This document shows, piece after piece, positions 26,474-35,716 of a stretch of DNA of 64,000 nt. The DNA is from Poseidonia sp038127845. Its GTDB lineage: Archaea; Thermoplasmatota; Poseidoniia; Poseidoniales; Poseidoniaceae. Numbering within the stretch: the stretch's first letter is position 1; the number at the start of each line of letters is the position of its first letter. Under the pieces are notes generated by a model, which worked only from the letters and a program-made list of their open reading frames with translations, ran no database searches and was not told the DNA's origin. Position numbers and translations under genes: made by a program. The stretch covers positions 5,788 to 69,787 of the forward strand of contig JAYPIL010000002.1 of the NCBI GenBank assembly GCA_038127845.1, in the 5' to 3' direction.

Positions 26474-28326
26474 CAAAGACCACCTCCATCCAAGGCTCCC
26501 CATGCAACCAGTTGGGCACGAGCCGTTTGAGTGAGTGAATAATTACGAGAACGACCGGATTGCCGCACCTGTAGAATGCCGTGTTTCAAGAGGCGATTGC
26601 TGATTTGAGAAAGCCGGGCGCGTTTGACCTTGAGATGCTGGAGCATAACGCGGTCGGAAGGCGAGAAGGGCCGGTCGTTCGCAACGCCCACAACATAGGC
26701 TTCCACCGAATTCAAGGAGCCAAGCAGATGCTTGTCAAGGGGGAAGATTTCCTTTGGCCCAACTTTGCTTTGCGCTCTCGCCTCGAAAAAAGCCATCAAT
26801 CGCTCGTGAACGGGCGAGACGCCTTTTGAAGAAGGCCCCATGGTCGTGAGCAGAGCTTCCAAGAGTTGCATCGTTTGTTCATGATCAACGGCTTGGTGTG
26901 GAGGTGTTGGCGCCTCGAGAGATGGAGATGGCGTGCTTTCTGGCGCATCAAAAAGTGGTTCCTCAATGGCGGGCATCTCCTCGTGAATTGGTTCAGGCAA
27001 ACCAATCTCATCATGAATCAACGCTGCCGACTCATCTTCTGAAACGGGTTCTGGAGCTGCTTTAGGGAGACTGGCTTCATCGACCCAGAGTTGGGACGAG
27101 GCAGAGGCTTCCTGCAACGTACCTTGCCGGTTTTTTGCCTCAGCCCTGAATTGATCCTTCACACCAAGGAAGTCCTTGTTTCGGTCAGCAAGACGGCCAA
27201 ATGGGCCACTGGTGGGGAAGGAACGGGACAGGGATGGGTCGGAAGCATCGATGATGGAGGATGGAAAAGGAGGCGGCTGAAGCGGCTCATCGTTTGATTG
27301 CGCTTCATCCAAGGCACCGATATCCAAATCGAACAGCGACATTGGAGACAATTCCTCCTCGTCATCGCCATCAACCGCCAAACCATCCTCGTCACGTTGG
27401 TCCCATGGAATCGAAGCATCGATGATTTCGGATTCATCCTCAACACGGTCGGACAAAGGAAGGAGGTCATCCGTTCCTTCAGAAGAGACTTCATCCAAAA
27501 CCGGAGTCATCAGTGACCCAAGTTGGTGGGGTTCTTCCCTCGGCTGGGGTTTGGCGCTCGAGTCGAAATACGGCTGGTACGAGGCATTGGACTGTTGCAT
27601 CCGCAGGGTATCGACGGCGTCACGAAGCATGGCGATAACGGACGCAGGATAACCATCGCAAGCATCGAGGATGGTGTTGGCATCATGAAGTGTAAATTGG
27701 CTCTCGATGACACCAACCTCTCGCAAGCGCTGCTCGACCAGTTCCAACACGTCCGGGGCAGAAAATGGACGAAGTTTGAAGGGTTCAAACCCGTTGACGA
27801 CGGTAGCAGGCAGTTGATGACGTTCTTTGACATCGCATACAAGCACCACCAGGGCTTTCAAGCGCTCAAGAGATGAATGGGCATCTCTAAGGGCAACTTC
27901 AACCACAGAAAGGTCACTGGCAGGCACGTCGATAACCACGAGCGGAAGTTTGTCGGAGTAGCCATACATTTCCGTTACGAGGCGGTTCACCAACTCGTTT
28001 CTCCCAAGAGGCGGCTCCCCTCCAATGAGTTGCTCGTAGCACATCTCCAACATCGCCTGGGCTGGAGCGCTGGCTGGGAGGTGATCGATGGAAATGTAGG
28101 CTCCAGCATAGGGTTTGAGGCAGCGAACAAGCGATGTTCTCCCCGAGCCCAACGGACCTGTGAGCATGACACGGCGAGCAGTCCCAAGTCGCAAATAGCT
28201 CCTTAGCAGTGCGAACTGATCTTTTCTGCCCACCAGTTTTGTGGCGTCCCCTGATTCAAGCGGGCGACTTGAGAATGGATTCACATCCAACAACGGTAAG
28301 CCGAAAGCGTGGGTCTCTTTCACCAT
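26473..28326 (-). CDS. Degenerate Orc1/Cdc6-like AAA protein with acidic linker and winged helix
   Basis: A 617-residue protein. Residues about 25-240 resemble the Orc1/Cdc6 AAA+ core (KLVGRKDQFALLRSYL, RVMLTGPLGSGRTSLVRCL). The P-loop lysine is Arg63, and the Walker B strand LPLVVIDVPASD lacks the catalytic Glu after Asp, so ATP hydrolysis is doubtful. A long acidic, Pro/Ser-rich linker (about 260-510) follows. The C-terminus is a winged-helix DNA-binding domain (SPSDRVMLQHLKVKRARLSQ, RLLKHGILQVRQSGRSRNYS). A DNA-bound regulator or replication accessory is likely. It is the first gene of a coupled operon, divergent from HMG-CoA reductase across the TTAACG repeat region. Confidence 0.75.
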   Translation of the reverse strand: MVKETHAFGLPLLDVNPFSSRPLESGDATKLVGRKDQFALLRSYLRLGTARRVMLTGPLGSGRTSLVRCLKPYAGAYISIDHLPASAPAQAMLEMCYEQLIGGEPPLGRNELVNRLVTEMYGYSDKLPLVVIDVPASDLSVVEVALRDAHSSLERLKALVVLVCDVKERHQLPATVVNGFEPFKLRPFSAPDVLELVEQRLREVGVIESQFTLHDANTILDACDGYPASVIAMLRDAVDTLRMQQSNASYQPYFDSSAKPQPREEPHQLGSLMTPVLDEVSSEGTDDLLPLSDRVEDESEIIDASIPWDQRDEDGLAVDGDDEEELSPMSLFDLDIGALDEAQSNDEPLQPPPFPSSIIDASDPSLSRSFPTSGPFGRLADRNKDFLGVKDQFRAEAKNRQGTLQEASASSQLWVDEASLPKAAPEPVSEDESAALIHDEIGLPEPIHEEMPAIEEPLFDAPESTPSPSLEAPTPPHQAVDHEQTMQLLEALLTTMGPSSKGVSPVHERLMAFFEARAQSKVGPKEIFPLDKHLLGSLNSVEAYVVGVANDRPFSPSDRVMLQHLKVKRARLSQISNRLLKHGILQVRQSGRSRNYSLTQTARAQLVAWGALDGGGL

Positions 28327-28394
28327 AGACTTCCAACGGACTTCAAGTATTTGATGTTTGATTCAACTGCGCCGCCTTCAAGACCTGTTACAAA

Positions 28395-28490
28395 CCGTTA
28401 GAATGGAAGCCGCCATTGATTCTAATGTGGAGTTAACGGCTGCTTAACGCATAATTAACGCGTTAGAGAAGGTGTTAATTTCCGTTAACC
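28395..28490. repeat. Array of TTAACG/CGTTAA hexamers, three copies phased at exactly 11 bases
   Basis: TTAACG occurs at 28433-28438, 28444-28449 and 28455-28460, exactly 11 bases apart, about one helical turn. The third copy abuts CGTTAG (28461-28466), giving the near-palindrome TTAACGCGTTAG. An inverted copy CGTTAA is at 28483-28488 and another CGTTAG at 28396-28401. A partial inverted repeat TTAGAATGG / CCATtgaTTCTAA spans about 28399-28425. The array lies in the 229-base gap between the degenerate Orc1-like gene and hmgA, so it is probably an operator for a DNA-binding protein or, less likely, an origin element. Confidence 0.6.
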
Positions 28491-28555
28491 TTCACCTCCA
28501 ACAAGGGCGATTGGTTCAAGGAAGGCCTACGCCACCCCTCCACAAGGGGAAGGTT

Positions 28556-29854
28556 ATGCCTGTGGAAAACAGTCGAATTTCTGGCCTGTACAAAATGACG
28601 GTTGAAGAACGCCGGAGATTGGTCAGTGAGGCGGCTGGCTTGAGTACGGACCAGATCGCAGCCCTCGCACATTACGGAGAATTGGACGAACAGGCCGCCG
28701 ACAGGATGATCGAGAATGTCATCGGCACCATGTCCCTGCCCGTGGGAGTTGCGACCAATTTCATCGTTGATGGAAAACACTACCTCATCCCCTTTTGCGT
28801 CGAAGAATCAAGCGTTGTGGCCGCTGCATCCAACATGGCAAAGCGTTGCTTGAGCAAAGGAGGATTCTCTACAAACAACGATCCCCCCGTGATGATCGGT
28901 CAACTTCAAGTCCTCGAGATCGAAGACATGGAACGCGCCATGAAAGCGATTGATGGAGCAAAGGACGAATTGTTGGCCTTCTGCAACGACGTCCCCTCCA
29001 GAATGATTGCCCTTGGAGGTGGATGCAAGGACATCCTCACTCGTCGACTCACAACGGAACTTGGCGAGATGCTGGTGATGCACTTGCTGGTAGACTGCAG
29101 AGATGCTATGGGCGCCAATGCCGTTAACACCATGGTGGAGCGAGTCGCTCCAACCATCGAAGAATTGACCGGAGGAAGAGCACACCTCCGCATTCTTTCC
29201 AACCTGGCAGGCCATCGCTTGGCGAGGGTAAAGGCCACCTTTACCCCCGAAGAAATGGCCTCTGATGGCACCCGAGAGGACGGTCTTGTGACCATCAAAG
29301 GCATCCTCGAGGCACACACGTTTGCAGTTGAGGACCCCTACAGGGCGACAACGCACAACAAAGGCATCATGAACGCCATCAGCAGCATTGCGCTCGCCTG
29401 TGGACAGGATTGGCGTGCGATTGAAGCAGGGTGCCATGCTTGGCCCACGCTGCAGCATGGCAAGTACACCTCGATGTCGCATTGGGAACAAGACGACGAC
29501 GGCAACCTCGTCGGGAGCATGGAGCTCCCGATGGCCGTAGGCATTGTCGGAGGTGCTTCCAAAGTCCATCCAGCCGCACAGGCCAACCTTGCTATCCTCG
29601 GTGTTGAGACTGCACAGGAACTTGCAGGAATCATGCTCTGTGCGGGGTTGGCCCAAAACCTTGGTGCGCTCAGAGCGCTTTCAACCAAAGGCATTCAAGC
29701 AGGTCACATGAAATTGCACGCCAAAAACATGGCCGTCAGCGCAGGTGCTGTTGGTGGAGAAATTGACCTTCTCGCATCCCGTCTACAAGCCTTTGAAGGC
29801 CACCGTTCACAAACGCTGGTTGAGCAATGGCTCAAAGAGCTTCGAGAGGGCTGA
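28556..29854 (+). CDS. hmgA: Class II hydroxymethylglutaryl-CoA reductase
   Basis: A 432-residue enzyme reducing HMG-CoA to mevalonate for archaeal isoprenoid lipids. It is the class II (bacterial/Thermoplasmatales) type, judged by length and by the C-terminal small domain. Catalytic positions are visible: Glu83/84 (CVEESSVVAAAS), Lys269 (TTHNKGIMNAI), Asp285 (ACGQDWRAIEAG) and the C-terminal His388 (GHMKLHAKN). The cofactor and dimer segment DAMGANAVNTM is typical. The ATG at 28556 follows AAGGGGAAGG and is preferred over longer in-frame starts that would cover the repeat region. Regulation through the phased TTAACG array upstream is plausible. Confidence 0.94.
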   Translation: MPVENSRISGLYKMTVEERRRLVSEAAGLSTDQIAALAHYGELDEQAADRMIENVIGTMSLPVGVATNFIVDGKHYLIPFCVEESSVVAAASNMAKRCLSKGGFSTNNDPPVMIGQLQVLEIEDMERAMKAIDGAKDELLAFCNDVPSRMIALGGGCKDILTRRLTTELGEMLVMHLLVDCRDAMGANAVNTMVERVAPTIEELTGGRAHLRILSNLAGHRLARVKATFTPEEMASDGTREDGLVTIKGILEAHTFAVEDPYRATTHNKGIMNAISSIALACGQDWRAIEAGCHAWPTLQHGKYTSMSHWEQDDDGNLVGSMELPMAVGIVGGASKVHPAAQANLAILGVETAQELAGIMLCAGLAQNLGALRALSTKGIQAGHMKLHAKNMAVSAGAVGGEIDLLASRLQAFEGHRSQTLVEQWLKELREG

Positions 29855-29856
29855 CT

Positions 29857-30465
29857 TCACTCTTCCTCAGGTAGCGGGAGTGAAGCCTGAACGGTCCCCC
29901 CTTCGGCCCCTTCATCACGCAACACATCGTTTGCTGCCAATTCATCGAGCAGGCCAGAGGCTTGCACTTGTTCACGGAACCAAGCTTTGACCTTCTTGCG
30001 GTCCGTATGTGGGCAACCAAAGGCCTCCGAGAAGCGCCGCGTCGTTGCAAGCCGCCGAGTGTTGCCGTCTTTGCGTCGGTCAACCATGCCCAACTGGGCA
30101 AGTTCACGGACGTAATCGTAGGCTTTCTGCCCCAAAAGTTCAACCAACCTCGATTGAGGCATGGGCTGGTGGTAGGCAATCAAGGCTGCAGCCTTGAGAA
30201 GTTTCGGCGGCATGTCTGTCTTGGTTTCCTTTGGGAGATGGGAAGCGATCGCCGGTTTGACTTCCAAGGCCCACCGGTCGCCAACTTCAGCCAACTGGAG
30301 AGCACCTCCTTTGCGCCGGCGTAGGGTTGCCTGAAGAGAACCAAGACAATCGAGCATTTCGTCCTCATCGTAGCCCAGCGCTTCAGACAGTTCATGAACG
30401 GACATGGATTTACCTGAACTGAAGAGCGTGGCTTCAATCAGCGTTTCAAGAGGCGTTTCCGACAT
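29857..30465 (-). CDS. scpB: Segregation and condensation protein B
   Basis: A 202-residue subunit of the SMC-ScpAB condensin. Two winged-helix domains are seen: LIEATLFSSGKSMSVHELSE at the N-terminus and AAALIAYHQPMPQSRLVELLG (second), with the DYVRELAQLGMVDRRKDG wing. ScpB dimerises and binds the ScpA linker. The ATG at 30465 follows GAGGAGGTG and is preferred to the GTG codons just upstream. The C-terminal 25 residues are acidic and probably disordered. It is the last gene of smc-scpA-scpB, 12 bases after scpA, and converges with hmgA. Confidence 0.9.
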   Translation of the reverse strand: MSETPLETLIEATLFSSGKSMSVHELSEALGYDEDEMLDCLGSLQATLRRRKGGALQLAEVGDRWALEVKPAIASHLPKETKTDMPPKLLKAAALIAYHQPMPQSRLVELLGQKAYDYVRELAQLGMVDRRKDGNTRRLATTRRFSEAFGCPHTDRKKVKAWFREQVQASGLLDELAANDVLRDEGAEGGTVQASLPLPEEE

Positions 30466-30477
30466 CACCACACCTCC

Positions 30478-31674
30478 TCATTCCACCAGCCAGTCGTGTT
30501 CGCCCAGGCCATCCTGGGTTTCGGTAGGCTGGGAAACCTCCGCAGCAGCAACCTCTGCCTCAAGCTTCGCTTGACGCCGTGCTTCGCGTTCTTCGGCTCG
30601 TCGGGCTCGCTCAGCAAGCGCCTCCATCCTGTGGTCTGAACCGGTGCTCTCACCTTCGAGCCCCTCTGCATCCTCGGCCATGACCGCTTCAACAGCGTCC
30701 AACACATCCGTGAACACGTTGATTTCTGGCCACAAATCTTCAATCATGATGTTCGAGACGGCCTCGCCTTCCTGTGAAATACTCGCCATACGCCGATGCG
30801 TAAGGAACAATCCTGCGATGAAGGAAGCGACGAAAGCCTCGCTGTCTGCATCGTCAAGCCCATTTCCAAACAGGGAAATCAACATGGGTTTGAGTTTCTC
30901 CATCACCGCCATCAAGGGCACTGTGGATGACCGCTGTTCCGCACAGGTTTCCTTCAGCGCGTTCCAACAGCGTTCGATGTCGCCCTCAAGGTCTTCGTTG
31001 TGCATTCGACCACCAACGTTGTCGAGGTACTCGCTCAGTTCACGCTCATGCTCCAAGCGATTGATTTCACGCTGTTTGAGATTTTCAGCATCGTCAGCTG
31101 CATCTTTGAAGGCAGAAAGCAACTCGGCAAGCGTGACTGGTCGACCTTCATCTCGTCGAACACGCTCGTCAAACAGCGTCGGTAGAACATCATCTGCGGC
31201 GCCGTCCAGGACGGATTGCGTGAAGAAAAAGGCCTCATCGTCGTAGTCCTGCTCCCATCCAAAGGAGAGGTCGTCACCCCACTCTTCCTCTTGTTCGGGT
31301 GGCTGGATTTTCTCAAACAAAACAACAGACTGATGGTGAAGCACTTCCCAAGAGAGTCGTATGAGACGTCCACATGCAGGCAGGTCGAGGTTTTCTTCTT
31401 CCTGCACGCGTTTTGAAAAGACCGTCAAAAAGGTGGACAAATCGACGTTCCACGGGTTGAATTCCTCTTCCCGGACCAACGAGAGGACCAAAGCCACCGA
31501 GCGGTCAAACGGGTCGTGGAGGCTCTGATGTTCGGCTTCCTCTGTTGCGGCAATGTTCGCAATACGCTGACCAAACAATTCAGCGTCAATGTGGTCCTCA
31601 CCGTGCGCGAGAAGCTCGTCGATGATTTCCTGCTTCAGAAACCATCGGTCCAAAGCACCTTGCTCTTCTGCCAC
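30478..31674 (-). CDS. scpA: Segregation and condensation protein A (kleisin)
   Basis: A 398-residue kleisin bridging the SMC heads. The N-terminal ScpA signature DPFDRSVALVLSLVREEEFNP and VDLSTFLTVFSKR (about 54-90) is clear, and the C-terminal winged helix (VPLMAVMEKLKPMLISLF, then AFVASFIAGLFL) contacts the other SMC head. It is longer than usual bacterial ScpA (about 250) because of an acidic linker and a charged, Arg/Ala-rich C-terminal helix (MEALAERARRAEEREARRQA). It starts with GTG at 31674 after GAGGTGGAAGC, nine bases past the smc stop. Confidence 0.85.
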   Translation of the reverse strand: MAEEQGALDRWFLKQEIIDELLAHGEDHIDAELFGQRIANIAATEEAEHQSLHDPFDRSVALVLSLVREEEFNPWNVDLSTFLTVFSKRVQEEENLDLPACGRLIRLSWEVLHHQSVVLFEKIQPPEQEEEWGDDLSFGWEQDYDDEAFFFTQSVLDGAADDVLPTLFDERVRRDEGRPVTLAELLSAFKDAADDAENLKQREINRLEHERELSEYLDNVGGRMHNEDLEGDIERCWNALKETCAEQRSSTVPLMAVMEKLKPMLISLFGNGLDDADSEAFVASFIAGLFLTHRRMASISQEGEAVSNIMIEDLWPEINVFTDVLDAVEAVMAEDAEGLEGESTGSDHRMEALAERARRAEEREARRQAKLEAEVAAAEVSQPTETQDGLGEHDWLVE

Positions 31675-31683
31675 GCTTCCACC

Positions 31684-34600
31684 TCACTCGTCCATTTGTT
31701 CAACCGTGGTTGATTCCGCCTCAGTTGGTCCCTCAACTTCTGCTTCGATGACTTGAGCAGCCACTTCAGCACGTTCGTTGATGTCTTCCGTCGTTTCTTG
31801 CGTTCGTTCCATCAAGTTCCCGAGGCTCGGTGCCTCCAGTTCACCCTCAGAGGATTGGAGATGTGGAAGCAGACCTCCCAGACTGCGAGGCACATCCAAT
31901 TCATCGGGCACTTGAGGCATGTCTTCAGCAGCAGCCACCGCATCCATGATTCGGGATTCGTTCTTGGCCGCGTCTTTCTGAGCCTCTTTGAGGGCAGCCT
32001 CACCGAGGGCGATGGCATGTTCTCGGTCAAAGTCGAGGATGCGACGGCTGCAACCATCGCCGCCGTGGGTAATGCCGATGTGGTGGTCGGCCAGTTTCAA
32101 CGACACCTTGCGGAGCGTGACCATGATGAATTGCGCTCGTTTGCTGCGTTGACGGCACATTTTTGCGATTCTCTCGGCGTTGTAGGCATCCAGGTTTTGG
32201 TCCACCTCGTCGAAGTAATAGAACGGGCTCGGGTCGTAATCTTGGATGGCGAAAATGAGGGCAAGTGCGGCCATGGATTGCTCGCCGCCGGACAATTGTT
32301 GACGGCTGACTTTGGAGGACTTTCCTCGCGGTTGCGCCCAAAGTTCCAATCCTCCCTTGAAGGGTTCATCGGGATTTTCAAGGAACAATTCGCCCCGGCC
32401 ACCGTCCGAGAGTTCGTTGTAGGATTTCTTGAAATTCTCGTTGACCTTCTCCAACACATCGAGAAGCCGCTCTTTTCGTTGCGTTTCGAGTTGTTCCGTG
32501 ATCTCGATGAGATGTTTGCGTCGCGTTTGGAGGGTAGCAAACTCGTCCTTCATCAAATCGAGACGAGCCTCGCATTCATCGTATTGCTGAATGGCCATCA
32601 TGTTGACGTTGCCAAAGTCTTCGAGCCTGCGTTGAAGACGGCGGAGTTTACGCTCCAGTTCACCCACGTTTTCGAGGTTGTCAGGCATGTCGTGCAGGGA
32701 GAGATTGGCGTCGATGAGTTCCTGAGCCATCAACTGCACCTCTTGTTCTTTCTCTGCGATGGTACGACCGAGTTCGTGAGCCAATCGGCGGTGGTTTTCG
32801 GATTGCGCAAGCCGCTCTTCGTTGCGAACTCGCAATGTGGCTCGCTGGTCGGTGAGTTCTTGCCGTTCGTCCTCCAAGCCTTGGTTTTCTTCGAGATAAA
32901 CGGCCTGTTCATCCTTTTTCGCTTTCAATTCCATACGGTCGGATGCCAACGTGGCCTCGAGTTCATCAACCCGCTCGATGCGTGCCTCTTTGTTGGCTTT
33001 CAGCGCAAGGATTCGTGCCTCGATGTCGTCAACCCGTCGCTGCAGAACGGCTTGATGGTTCGCCCCGTTCGCAATCGTTTCTTCCGCTTTTTCTTGCTCG
33101 CCTTGGGCCGTCACCCGCTTCAAGTTTGCAGCGTGCATGCGGTCTCGGAGGTGTTCGGGACTGGCGGCTTCAAGGGCGTGTTTTGCGGTTTCTTTTGCAT
33201 CGAAAGAGACCTGGTAAACCCGTTCGGCTGCATCAAGGGCCCGCAAAGAATCCTGTGCTTCAAGGCGTACTTCATCGAGTTTGGTTTCGAGGGCTCCAGC
33301 CACATCTGAGGCCTTTTTGTGCGAGGCGGTGACCTGTCGCTTTTCGGCCTGCAACTCACGAAGTTGTGAAGCATGCGAATCATCGACAAGGGCGTTGATC
33401 TTGTTGCGAATGGTTTGTTGATTTTGCCGTGCCTCTCTCAAGGCCTCGTTGACCGTGGTCTCTGCGAGCATGTACTGCTGGACTTGAGCCGTGTATTTCT
33501 CAACCTCCGATGCGCCCTGAATCCGGCCGCCAAAGGAAATCGACATCTTTCGTTGAGCGCCTCCGACCATGGCACCACCTGCCTCAACAACGTCACCACG
33601 TAGCGTCACGAAGCGAACACCGCCCATGTATCGGCGAGCAGTAGCCATGTTTTCGACAACAAGCGTGTTTCGCAAAACAAACCGAACCGCCCCGTCAATG
33701 CGAGGGTCGAAGTCCATCATCTCATGAGCAAAACCGAGGACGTCGTCCTTTCGAGCCGTCATCATGGCTTTCCCGGCCGGTCGTGTGTTCGTGAGCTTGT
33801 TGAGCGGCAGGAACGTTGCGCGACCTGCTCGGTTTTCTGCGAGCCAGCGAATCGCCTTGGCTGCATCCTCATCGGTGTCCACGACCACGGAAGCCATTCC
33901 AGCCCCAATGGCGGTGGCCAAAGCCACCTCGTGGGTAGCATCCTTGGGAGCGCACAACTCGGCAATCGTCCCGATGATGCCATCGAGTTCACCTCGGTCA
34001 CGAGCCCCAATCACTGCACTTGCGCCACCTGCAAGGCCCTTGGCACCTGACTTCTGCTCCATCTCTGCCTTCGCCAGGCTCAACGAACGTTCAGCCTCTC
34101 GGAGTTTGACCTCAACACGACTCCGGTCCTCGCTCAATTGGGACTCGGCTCGCTGAGCATCTACCAGCGCCTTTGCAAGGGCTTCACGGTCAAATTCGGG
34201 AGCCTCGTCGTTCATGGCCTCGATTTGTAGGTCAAGTTCACCCAACGAAAGTCGAATGCGCTCTTGTTCTTCCTGAGCATCCGCAAGTTGCTTGCCGATG
34301 AGTTCTGCCTCAACGGCCAGGCGGTCCACATCGGATTGGGCTTGGGCTTTGTTGGCGAGGTCGCTCTCGACCTTTTCTTCGGCCTTGGTGAGGGCCTCAC
34401 TCAAGGCTTGGTTCTGCTCACCAGCTGATTCGAGCGCCAGCCGCACCTGTTCCTCTTCTTGCTGGGCTTCTTGAAGCGAGTTGAGGGCCTCTTGCAAGGC
34501 GGCGTTGGCCGTCTCAAGGTTTGACTTGAACGTGTTCAATTCCTCCGTGGCTTCTTCGAGTTGAGCGTTGGCTGCGTCAAATTCAACACCCTCTTCCTGT

Positions 34601-35583
34601 TCTTCTTTCGCTGCGTCAGCAATGCGATCGGAGTTCAACTCGATGGCGACTTGGAGGGCTTGAATGGCTTGGCCAAGTTCAGATGTTTCACCACCGGTGA
34701 GTTTGTTGATTTCTGCTTGCAACTCAGCGATTTTATCGTCAAGTTCGAGCAGCGTTTTCTCGGTCACTTTGTGATCGTCGAGCAGTCGTTGACTGTCGTC
34801 GAGGTATTTTTGCCGTTGCTCGATGTGAAATTGGAGTTCGTTCTTCATGGTTGCATAACGGGATTGGAGCAACAAGGCGTTTGTCAAGGTGATGGAATCC
34901 GTGACCTCTTTGGCTTTCTGGGCCACATGCCGTTCCTTGGCCAGGGTTGACAAACGCTCGAGCTGCTCTTTCTCGAGCATGCCAATCCGCTCAAGATAGC
35001 TCTCAACCTTCTCTTTTTGCTTGGTCGCTTTGCGAATCTCATCGTCGTAGGAGGTGACGCCTGCCACGTTGTCAAGGACTTTTCTTCGTTCATTTGCGGT
35101 CATTTTTGCGAGGCTCGTGACGTCGCCCTGCAAGACGATGTTGTAGCCGTCAGGCCGGGCATTCGCAGCGCCAAGCAGACGATGAAACACCTTCTGGCTG
35201 CTGTCTTCCCCATTCAACATGTACGTCGTCACGGGGTTGTTGGAAGATGTGAGGCGAATTCGGCGAGACATGCGAATTTCTTCTTTGTCAAGCGGCAGAC
35301 GGCGGCGACCGTTGGCCATGACAGGATTCGCGAACACCAGCGTGACCGAACAATCTCGAGCTGGTTTGGAATTCTTTCCGCCGTTGAAGATGAGGTCCGT
35401 CGAGTTTTGGGCGCGAATCACCCGATTTGACTTCGGGCCGAGAACAAATTGAATGGCATCGCCACAGTTTGATTTCCCGGACCCGTTCGGACCTGTGATA
35501 GCTGTAAAACCACGGTCGAGGGGGACCGTCACCTCGCCCTTGAACGATTTGAAATTGAGCATTTCAAGTGATTTTAGATACAT
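31684..35583 (-). CDS. smc: Chromosome segregation protein SMC
   Basis: A 1299-residue ATPase of the condensin complex that loops and compacts DNA. Walker A is TGPNGSGKSN (about 30-39), two long coiled coils flank a hinge (about 510-660, with the GIIGTIAELCAP and GGAMVGGAQRKMS segments), and the C-terminal head has LSGGEQSMAALAL and the Walker B/D-loop FYYFDEVDQNLD. After the head there is an extra tail of about 110 residues (ALGEAALKEAQKDAAKNESR onward), acidic and low in complexity, that ordinary SMC proteins lack. The start at 35583 gives the usual MYLKSLEMLNFKSF. It is the first gene of smc-scpA-scpB. Confidence 0.96.
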   Translation of the reverse strand: MYLKSLEMLNFKSFKGEVTVPLDRGFTAITGPNGSGKSNCGDAIQFVLGPKSNRVIRAQNSTDLIFNGGKNSKPARDCSVTLVFANPVMANGRRRLPLDKEEIRMSRRIRLTSSNNPVTTYMLNGEDSSQKVFHRLLGAANARPDGYNIVLQGDVTSLAKMTANERRKVLDNVAGVTSYDDEIRKATKQKEKVESYLERIGMLEKEQLERLSTLAKERHVAQKAKEVTDSITLTNALLLQSRYATMKNELQFHIEQRQKYLDDSQRLLDDHKVTEKTLLELDDKIAELQAEINKLTGGETSELGQAIQALQVAIELNSDRIADAAKEEQEEGVEFDAANAQLEEATEELNTFKSNLETANAALQEALNSLQEAQQEEEQVRLALESAGEQNQALSEALTKAEEKVESDLANKAQAQSDVDRLAVEAELIGKQLADAQEEQERIRLSLGELDLQIEAMNDEAPEFDREALAKALVDAQRAESQLSEDRSRVEVKLREAERSLSLAKAEMEQKSGAKGLAGGASAVIGARDRGELDGIIGTIAELCAPKDATHEVALATAIGAGMASVVVDTDEDAAKAIRWLAENRAGRATFLPLNKLTNTRPAGKAMMTARKDDVLGFAHEMMDFDPRIDGAVRFVLRNTLVVENMATARRYMGGVRFVTLRGDVVEAGGAMVGGAQRKMSISFGGRIQGASEVEKYTAQVQQYMLAETTVNEALREARQNQQTIRNKINALVDDSHASQLRELQAEKRQVTASHKKASDVAGALETKLDEVRLEAQDSLRALDAAERVYQVSFDAKETAKHALEAASPEHLRDRMHAANLKRVTAQGEQEKAEETIANGANHQAVLQRRVDDIEARILALKANKEARIERVDELEATLASDRMELKAKKDEQAVYLEENQGLEDERQELTDQRATLRVRNEERLAQSENHRRLAHELGRTIAEKEQEVQLMAQELIDANLSLHDMPDNLENVGELERKLRRLQRRLEDFGNVNMMAIQQYDECEARLDLMKDEFATLQTRRKHLIEITEQLETQRKERLLDVLEKVNENFKKSYNELSDGGRGELFLENPDEPFKGGLELWAQPRGKSSKVSRQQLSGGEQSMAALALIFAIQDYDPSPFYYFDEVDQNLDAYNAERIAKMCRQRSKRAQFIMVTLRKVSLKLADHHIGITHGGDGCSRRILDFDREHAIALGEAALKEAQKDAAKNESRIMDAVAAAEDMPQVPDELDVPRSLGGLLPHLQSSEGELEAPSLGNLMERTQETTEDINERAEVAAQVIEAEVEGPTEAESTTVEQMDE

Positions 35584-35642
35584 CCCTATCCCTCATGCGA
35601 TGGAACAAATCTCCACCACATTCTGAACACCCGTCTGTTACA

Positions 35643-35655
35643 GGATTTAAACCAT
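35643..35655 (-). promoter_or_regulatory. TATA-like box for smc-scpA-scpB
   Basis: The minus strand reads GGTTTAAATCC about 65 bases before the smc start, within the 133-base gap to the convergent-side membrane gene. It is the only AT-rich octamer there. Assigned by position only. Confidence 0.3.
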
Positions 35656-35716
35656 ACGAAGAATGAGGGTTCAGTGCCACGATTTTGAAGGGGATGTTTC
35701 GACCGCCGAAGTCCCT

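Noticed and set aside
31753..33309. Long open frame (518 codons) on the plus strand
   Set aside because: It lies antisense within the smc gene, whose protein is unmistakable. The frame is open only because of the base composition of the coiled-coil region.
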